NCBI RefSeq assembly: GCF_009690905.1
Contig: NZ_VOSW01000054.1
Span: 1 to 64,000 of the forward strand
Reading direction: 5' to 3'
DNA from: Paraburkholderia madseniana
GTDB taxonomy: Bacteria > Pseudomonadota > Gammaproteobacteria > Burkholderiales > Burkholderiaceae
Length of the DNA stretch: 64,000 bases
The notes beneath the pieces are model-generated. The model searched no databases. It saw only the letters and a list, made by a program, of their open reading frames with translations, and was not told the origin of the DNA. Position 1 is the first letter of the stretch. Each line of letters opens with the position of its first letter. Of this stretch, positions 59,848 to 64,000 are shown piece after piece. Made by a program: the position numbers and the translations under genes.

Positions 59848-61292
59848 TCGCGCGCGTTCAGTTCTCCGACGTGAGCTTGACCGACGGACAGACCGTCACC
59901 TGGTCGGGCGCGCTGACCACGGCGATGGCGCAGCTTCCGCTCGCGCGAATGGCGGGAACAGGCGTCACTGAGGTCGAGGTCATCAGCACCACTACGTTTC
60001 ATGAGTGCCTTGCCCGTGGCGAGGATCCCTGGCAGCGCGTGACGGCATTGCGTGCGGCCGCCGGGTCGCTGGTACTGCGTGCACGTCTCGACCTCCTGAC
60101 CGAACACGGCGGCCGCGGTGCCGACGTGCTGTCGCCCGACGTCGGCGCGGCCTGGATCGCCGAGCTCGCTGCGCGTGGCATCGCGCAGGTTGTCATCGTC
60201 GATCCGCTGTTGCAGCGCGACCGGTTGCGCCCGATGTTCCTCGCGGCGCGCCGGGCCGGTGTCAGCGCCATCGGTGTGCTGCCGTACGACGCCGCCGAGC
60301 GTCGCACGGACGCGTGGTACTGCACGCAGGCCGCGCACCTTGTGGCCGACGGGGCCGACCGCGTGATGCTGCGCGACGAGGCCGGCGTGCTGACGGTGGA
60401 CCGCATCGCGACGTTGTTCCCGTTGCTGCTCGAGACGCTGCGGGCGACGCCATTGCAATTGCATACGCGTTGCCAGACGGCGCTCGCGCCGCAGGTCGTC
60501 ATCGAAGCGGTGCGCCTGGGCGTGGCGGGCATCGACACGGCACTGCCATGCGTGGCTAACGGCGCGTCGGTGCCGTCGCTGACGAGACTGGTGCGTTCGC
60601 TCGCACTGCTCGGCGTCGACGCCGATGTGCCAGACATGGCCAGTGTTGCCGAAGCGGACGCGGAACTGGCTCGGATTGCCGACGCTGAGGGCTTGCCGGC
60701 CGGTGCGCCGTGGGTGTTCGACGTGGCACCCTATGTTCACCAGTTGCCAGGAGAAATCGCGGCGCAGGCGATGGACGCGTTGACCCAGTCCGGTCAGCTT
60801 GCCGGGCTGCACGCGTTTGCAGAGGAGTGCGCTCGTGTGCGCGCCGAGGTTGGAAACCCGCCGATGGTCGCGCCGTTCGCCGGACCCATCGCGGCCCAGG
60901 CGTGGCAGCACTTCAATGGCATGGCGCGCTATGCCGAGCTCCAGCCCGGCCTGCGCCGCATCCTGCTCGGCGCCTACGGGCCGGTCGACGGCGCATTCGA
61001 TCGCGAACTGCAACAACGGGTCGGAGCGCTGGGGAAGATTGAATGCAAGAGCCTCGAGGACATCCGCCGCGCGATGCCTCTGCTTGACGATGCGTCGCGC
61101 CTGCTGGCGCATGCTTTCGCGGCAAACCCGTCGTCAGTGCCTCGTGAGTCGAGCGCCGCCGAACTGACTTATCGGCCGGCTTCACCCTGGGACCGCCTGG
61201 CGCTTGGTCTCCTCCAGCGCTCGCAGCGTTACGCATTGCTGAGCGTGACGGGCCCGGGCGTCGATATCCGCCTTCACCAGTGCAAGGAGTAG
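59844..61292 (+). CDS. Pyruvate carboxylase-like carboxyltransferase subunit A, degenerate active site
   Basis: A 482-residue TIM-barrel protein related to the carboxyltransferase domain of pyruvate carboxylase and oxaloacetate decarboxylase alpha. Equivalent motifs are diverged. RDAHQS becomes SLTDGQTV (Asp14 kept). The carbamylated-Lys motif KDMAGLL becomes LRDEAGVL (Arg177). The metal pair HTHD becomes HTRC (His207 kept, second His replaced by Arg209). The VTPSSK-type Thr is replaced by Ala (VAPFAGP). PGEIAAQA-like blocks remain. It starts in the stop of accC and is followed by a paralogue, so a heteromeric carboxyltransferase is likely. The substrate is unknown and may not be pyruvate. 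Confidence 0.78.
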   Translation: MIARVQFSDVSLTDGQTVTWSGALTTAMAQLPLARMAGTGVTEVEVISTTTFHECLARGEDPWQRVTALRAAAGSLVLRARLDLLTEHGGRGADVLSPDVGAAWIAELAARGIAQVVIVDPLLQRDRLRPMFLAARRAGVSAIGVLPYDAAERRTDAWYCTQAAHLVADGADRVMLRDEAGVLTVDRIATLFPLLLETLRATPLQLHTRCQTALAPQVVIEAVRLGVAGIDTALPCVANGASVPSLTRLVRSLALLGVDADVPDMASVAEADAELARIADAEGLPAGAPWVFDVAPYVHQLPGEIAAQAMDALTQSGQLAGLHAFAEECARVRAEVGNPPMVAPFAGPIAAQAWQHFNGMARYAELQPGLRRILLGAYGPVDGAFDRELQQRVGALGKIECKSLEDIRRAMPLLDDASRLLAHAFAANPSSVPRESSAAELTYRPASPWDRLALGLLQRSQRYALLSVTGPGVDIRLHQCKE

Positions 61293-61297
61293 CCTCA

Positions 61298-62788
61298 ATG
61301 TTCGAACACCTGAAGAGTCTCGTCGCGGCTCAGACCGCGCGCACTGGCAAGCGCCGTACCATCCACCTGACAGACGACACGCTGCGCGATGCCCAGCAAT
61401 GCCTGTGGGCCACCCGCATGCGCACTGAGCACATGCTGCCCATCGCCGAACGCATGGACCAGGCCGGCTTCGTCTCGATGCAGACGATCGCGCTGGTCCA
61501 GTTCGATGCGAGCGTGCTGTTCCTGAATCAGGACCCGTTCGAGCGCATCCGCCTGCTGCGTGAGCGGATCACCCGCACGCCGATGCGTGGCGCCGTTCGT
61601 AGCAACCTGATGCGCGGTTTCTTTCCGGTGGCCGACGATATCACCGACCTCTTTGTCGAACGGCAGATCGCCAACGGCATCCGCGAAGTTGCAGTTTTCG
61701 ATGCATTGCTGTGCTCGGACAATCTCGCCTCGAGCATCGGCACGGCACATCGGCTCGGCGCCAATGTGACGCTCGGACTCGGCTACAACATCGCGCCCGG
61801 TTATGACGACGCGCTATATGCGCGGAAAGCGCGCGAAGGTGTCGAGCGTTTCGGCGTACAGACCGTCGCGCTTGGCGATGCGGCTGGCATCCTCACGATC
61901 GACAGGGTCCGCACGCTCGTGCCGGCGCTGAAGCAGGCGATCGGCGACAAGCGGCTGGAATTCAACACGCACTGCTTGACCGGGCTCGGGCCATGGCTCG
62001 CGATCGAGGCCGCGGTGCACGGCGCGGACAGCATCCTGACGGCGGTCGATCCGCTGGCCAACGGCAATTCGCTGCCGGCCAGCCAGATGATTGCGCGCAA
62101 TCTGCGCGAGATCGGCTTTGATGTCGTGGTCAACGACGGCTTGCTCGACGAGGTTGGGGACTACCTCGGCGCAGTGGCGCAACGGGAGCAGCAACCGGTC
62201 GGGGCGCCTGCCGAGTACGAACCCAGTCACTACGTTACCCAGTACGCGGGCGGCGCGATGAGCAATCTGGAATCGCAACTCAGGCAGGCCGGGATCGCCG
62301 ACAAGCTGCCTGCGGTGCTCGAAGAGATTGGCCGCGTGCGCGTCGAACTCGGCTCGCCGATCATGGTCACGCCTTATCCCGCGATCGTCGCGGCACAGGC
62401 GGTGATGAACGTCCTCAACAACGAGCGCTACAAGGTGGTGCCTGACGAAGTGAAGAAGTACGTCTGCGACTATTTCGGCGAGTTGCCCTTGCCTGTGGAT
62501 CCCGACGTCAAGGACCGCATCCTCCAGAGCGGCTCGCGCGATGTCGCGCTCACACCGCCGCCGCTCGAACCGGTGCTGCCGGGCCTTCGCAAGCGCTACC
62601 CGAAACTGGACGATGACGCCCTGCTGCTGCGCTATATGTATGGCGACGAGAAGATCGACGGTCTGTCACCCACGGGCAACGGCGACGAGTTCAGCGTGCG
62701 CAATCCGCTCGCCGATCTGGTCGCAGGTCTCGGACGGATTCGACGGCGCGTCCAGGTCACTGGCGCGACCTTTGGAGCCAGCATATGA
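61298..62788 (+). CDS. Pyruvate carboxylase-like carboxyltransferase subunit B, altered active site
   Basis: A 496-residue paralogue of the preceding subunit and closer to canonical carboxyltransferases. It keeps DDTLRDAQQCLWATRMRT (Asp31), FDALLCSDN, YAGGAMSNLESQLRQ and IMVTPYPAIVAAQA (Thr358). However, the carbamylated-Lys motif reads LGDAAGIL (Gly193 for Lys), and the metal pair reads NTHC (Asn223, His225). Its C-terminal region (LDDDALLLRYMYGDEKIDGL) resembles the end of OadA/PycB, without a biotinyl domain. AAGGAG precedes ATG 61298, and the stop overlaps the DUF35 gene by 4 bases. It probably pairs with subunit A. Confidence 0.8.
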   Translation: MFEHLKSLVAAQTARTGKRRTIHLTDDTLRDAQQCLWATRMRTEHMLPIAERMDQAGFVSMQTIALVQFDASVLFLNQDPFERIRLLRERITRTPMRGAVRSNLMRGFFPVADDITDLFVERQIANGIREVAVFDALLCSDNLASSIGTAHRLGANVTLGLGYNIAPGYDDALYARKAREGVERFGVQTVALGDAAGILTIDRVRTLVPALKQAIGDKRLEFNTHCLTGLGPWLAIEAAVHGADSILTAVDPLANGNSLPASQMIARNLREIGFDVVVNDGLLDEVGDYLGAVAQREQQPVGAPAEYEPSHYVTQYAGGAMSNLESQLRQAGIADKLPAVLEEIGRVRVELGSPIMVTPYPAIVAAQAVMNVLNNERYKVVPDEVKKYVCDYFGELPLPVDPDVKDRILQSGSRDVALTPPPLEPVLPGLRKRYPKLDDDALLLRYMYGDEKIDGLSPTGNGDEFSVRNPLADLVAGLGRIRRRVQVTGATFGASI

Positions 62789-63192
62789 GCCGGCCGCTAC
62801 CCCAACCGACCACGGAGACCGCGCCGTTCTGGGCGGCCGCCAGGGCGGGCAGGCTCGCGATACAGCGCTGCACCGCCTGTGCACGGCATCAGTTCTACCC
62901 CCGACCGTTCTGCACCGTTTGCCTGTGCGACGACATGGAGTGGGTTGATGCGAGCGGCCGGGGACGAATCTACACCTACACGATCTGCCACATTGCCGCC
63001 AACCCGGCGATGGCCGGCAAGGTGCCTTACGCAATCGCGATGATCGACCTGGCCGAGGGTGTCCGCATGCTCACCCAGATCGTCGATTCCGACCTGGATC
63101 AGCTCAGCGTCGGCGCGCCGGTCGAAGTGGTGTTCGAGTCGATCAGCGACGACATCACGCTTCCTCAATTCAAACTCTCGGTGGCTTCATGA
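62785..63192 (+). CDS. DUF35 OB-fold / zinc-ribbon acyl-CoA-associated protein
   Basis: A 135-residue protein of the DUF35 (OB-fold nucleic acid binding domain, acyl-CoA-associated) type. The N-terminal rubredoxin-like zinc ribbon has CTAC...FCTVC, and the OB-fold follows (GRGRIYTYTICHIAA, YAIAMIDLAEGVRMLTQIVD). Such proteins bind CoA esters and support partners such as thiolases and HMG-CoA synthase in other systems. Here it overlaps both neighbours (ATGA at each end), so it is part of the carboxylase operon. It may channel the CoA substrate between the ligase and carboxyltransferase; this is inference. Confidence 0.9.
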   Translation: MSRPLPQPTTETAPFWAAARAGRLAIQRCTACARHQFYPRPFCTVCLCDDMEWVDASGRGRIYTYTICHIAANPAMAGKVPYAIAMIDLAEGVRMLTQIVDSDLDQLSVGAPVEVVFESISDDITLPQFKLSVAS

Positions 63193-64000
63193 TTACAGAC
63201 TCGTTCGATGCCGGCGCGGCGAAGTTTCCCGACCGCGTCTGCCTCCAGGATTCGAATACCCGGCTCACATACGCAGAGGTGGAGAGTAATTCGCATGCGG
63301 TCGCCTTCGCGCTCGGCGAACTCGGCCTCGGCGACGCCCATGTCGGTATCCTGACGCCGAATAATCTGATCGGCTTCGTCGCGATGCTCGGTATCCTTCG
63401 CTCCGGCGCCACTTACGTGCCGCTGAACGGGCGCGACGCCATTGACGACCTGATCTGGTTCATGCATTTCACCGAGGTGAGTGCGCTCGTGTGCCACGCG
63501 CAGTTCACCCCGCACCTGGCGCGCGTTCGAGAAGGCGTACCGACGCTAAAGGTCGTGATCGGCCTCGACGAGCCAGTTGAGGAAGGCGGGCCGTGCATCG
63601 CCGGCTGGAGCCGCGCCCACGCGGGCCGCCGCGTCGCCGTGCGTAAGCCGCTCGACGCTGTCGCGCAGATCAAGTCGTCCGGCGGCACCACCGGACGGCC
63701 CAAGGCCATCATGCAGACCCATCGCTCGCTGCTGACCGCATACCGCATCCAGAACCAGTTTGCCGTGCCCGAGAAGGACCCCGTGCATCTTGTGGTGGCG
63801 CCGCTTACGCACGCCGCGGGCGCGACGACGATGGCGATGGCGATCTTCGGCGCACGCAACGTGCTCACGCCGTCGCCAGACGCCGGCGGCATCCTCGAGG
63901 CGATCGAGCGCGAGAAGGTCACGCACCTGTTCCTCACGCCGACCATGATCTACCGGTTGCTCGCGCATCCGGACGCCAGCCGTCGCGATGCTTCGTCGCT
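63189..64000 (+). CDS. Acyl-CoA synthetase (AMP-forming), cut by window end
   Basis: The first 270 residues of an ANL-family ligase; no stop before the window edge. The phosphate loop is IKSSGGTTGRPKAIMQTHRS near residues 160-180, and VVAPLTHAAGATTMA with LTPTMIYRLLAHPDA follows. Note the loop begins SSGGTTG where the usual is TSGTTG. The ATG overlaps the DUF35 stop by 4 bases. It is the second CoA ligase of the cluster; the other is in the leftward operon. Two ligases suggest either two acid intermediates or a substrate/product split. Confidence 0.88.
   Translation, partial: MITDSFDAGAAKFPDRVCLQDSNTRLTYAEVESNSHAVAFALGELGLGDAHVGILTPNNLIGFVAMLGILRSGATYVPLNGRDAIDDLIWFMHFTEVSALVCHAQFTPHLARVREGVPTLKVVIGLDEPVEEGGPCIAGWSRAHAGRRVAVRKPLDAVAQIKSSGGTTGRPKAIMQTHRSLLTAYRIQNQFAVPEKDPVHLVVAPLTHAAGATTMAMAIFGARNVLTPSPDAGGILEAIEREKVTHLFLTPTMIYRLLAHPDASRRDASS

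Noticed and set aside
59628..61112. 494-codon minus-strand frame
   Set aside because: Antisense of the first carboxyltransferase-like gene; no recognisable motif.

Overview
The window looks like an accessory region from a large-genome beta-proteobacterium of the Burkholderia sensu lato group (Paraburkholderia/Caballeronia type). The evidence is high GC, an AAHS-type aromatic acid transporter, AraC- and GntR-controlled catabolic islands, IS66 and IS1182 elements, a short H-NS gene, and long gene-poor gaps full of decayed sequence. No rRNA, tRNA or CRISPR array was seen. Secondary replicon or genomic-island origin is an inference.

Layout. 1-9.3 kb holds small chromosomal-type genes (DUF1810, Vgb-like propeller, Gly-rich secreted repeat protein), a TPR / HupE-UreJ-like / DUF4331 operon and a DUF1345 membrane protein. 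9.8-12.8 kb is a complete IS66 element with an 8-bp target duplication and a fourth gene. 13-17.3 kb holds orphan genes (a three-module winged-helix protein, a zinc-ribbon/HTH protein, small exported proteins), a frameshifted DsbA/FrnE fragment and a MITE. 17.8-21.3 kb is a thiolase plus SDR operon facing an AraC regulator. 21.9-28.1 kb carries a tannase-family lipoprotein esterase, then an aromatic-acid transporter / nitroreductase-like / acyl-CoA ligase cluster. 28.4-33.5 kb is a recombination module: a decayed serine recombinase, an intact one overlapping a RepB-C-like gene, an H-NS-like gene and a frameshifted coiled-coil gene. 33.9-35.5 kb is an intact IS1182-family element. 35.8-41 kb is a small-acid metabolism cluster (HTH-citrate synthase, VOC protein, MFS, SDR, divergent D-2-hydroxyacid dehydrogenase) with palindromic sites in the divergent promoter. 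41.5-44.8 kb is a divergent pair of GH13 enzymes. 45.8-50.3 kb has a serine protease and a BBE-type flavoprotein / cytochrome P450 operon.

51.3-64 kb is the most interesting part. Leftward genes encode BioB, a TauD/TfdA dioxygenase, an acyl-CoA ligase, a GntR/FCD regulator and an MFS transporter. Rightward, a tightly overlapping operon encodes a biotin carboxyl carrier, a biotin carboxylase, two paralogous pyruvate-carboxylase-like carboxyltransferase subunits, a DUF35 protein and a second CoA ligase cut by the window end. Both carboxyltransferase-like subunits lack the canonical carbamylated lysine, and each keeps only one of the two metal-binding histidines. Related ATTGT-N2-ACAAT sites precede all the transcription units, suggesting one GntR-controlled regulon. 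Between the two arms lie two deletion scars: a carboxyltransferase N-terminus fused in frame to a biotinyl domain, and an epimerase N-terminal stub. My working hypothesis is a biotin-dependent carboxylase of unknown substrate, built with its own biotin synthase, transporter and CoA ligases.
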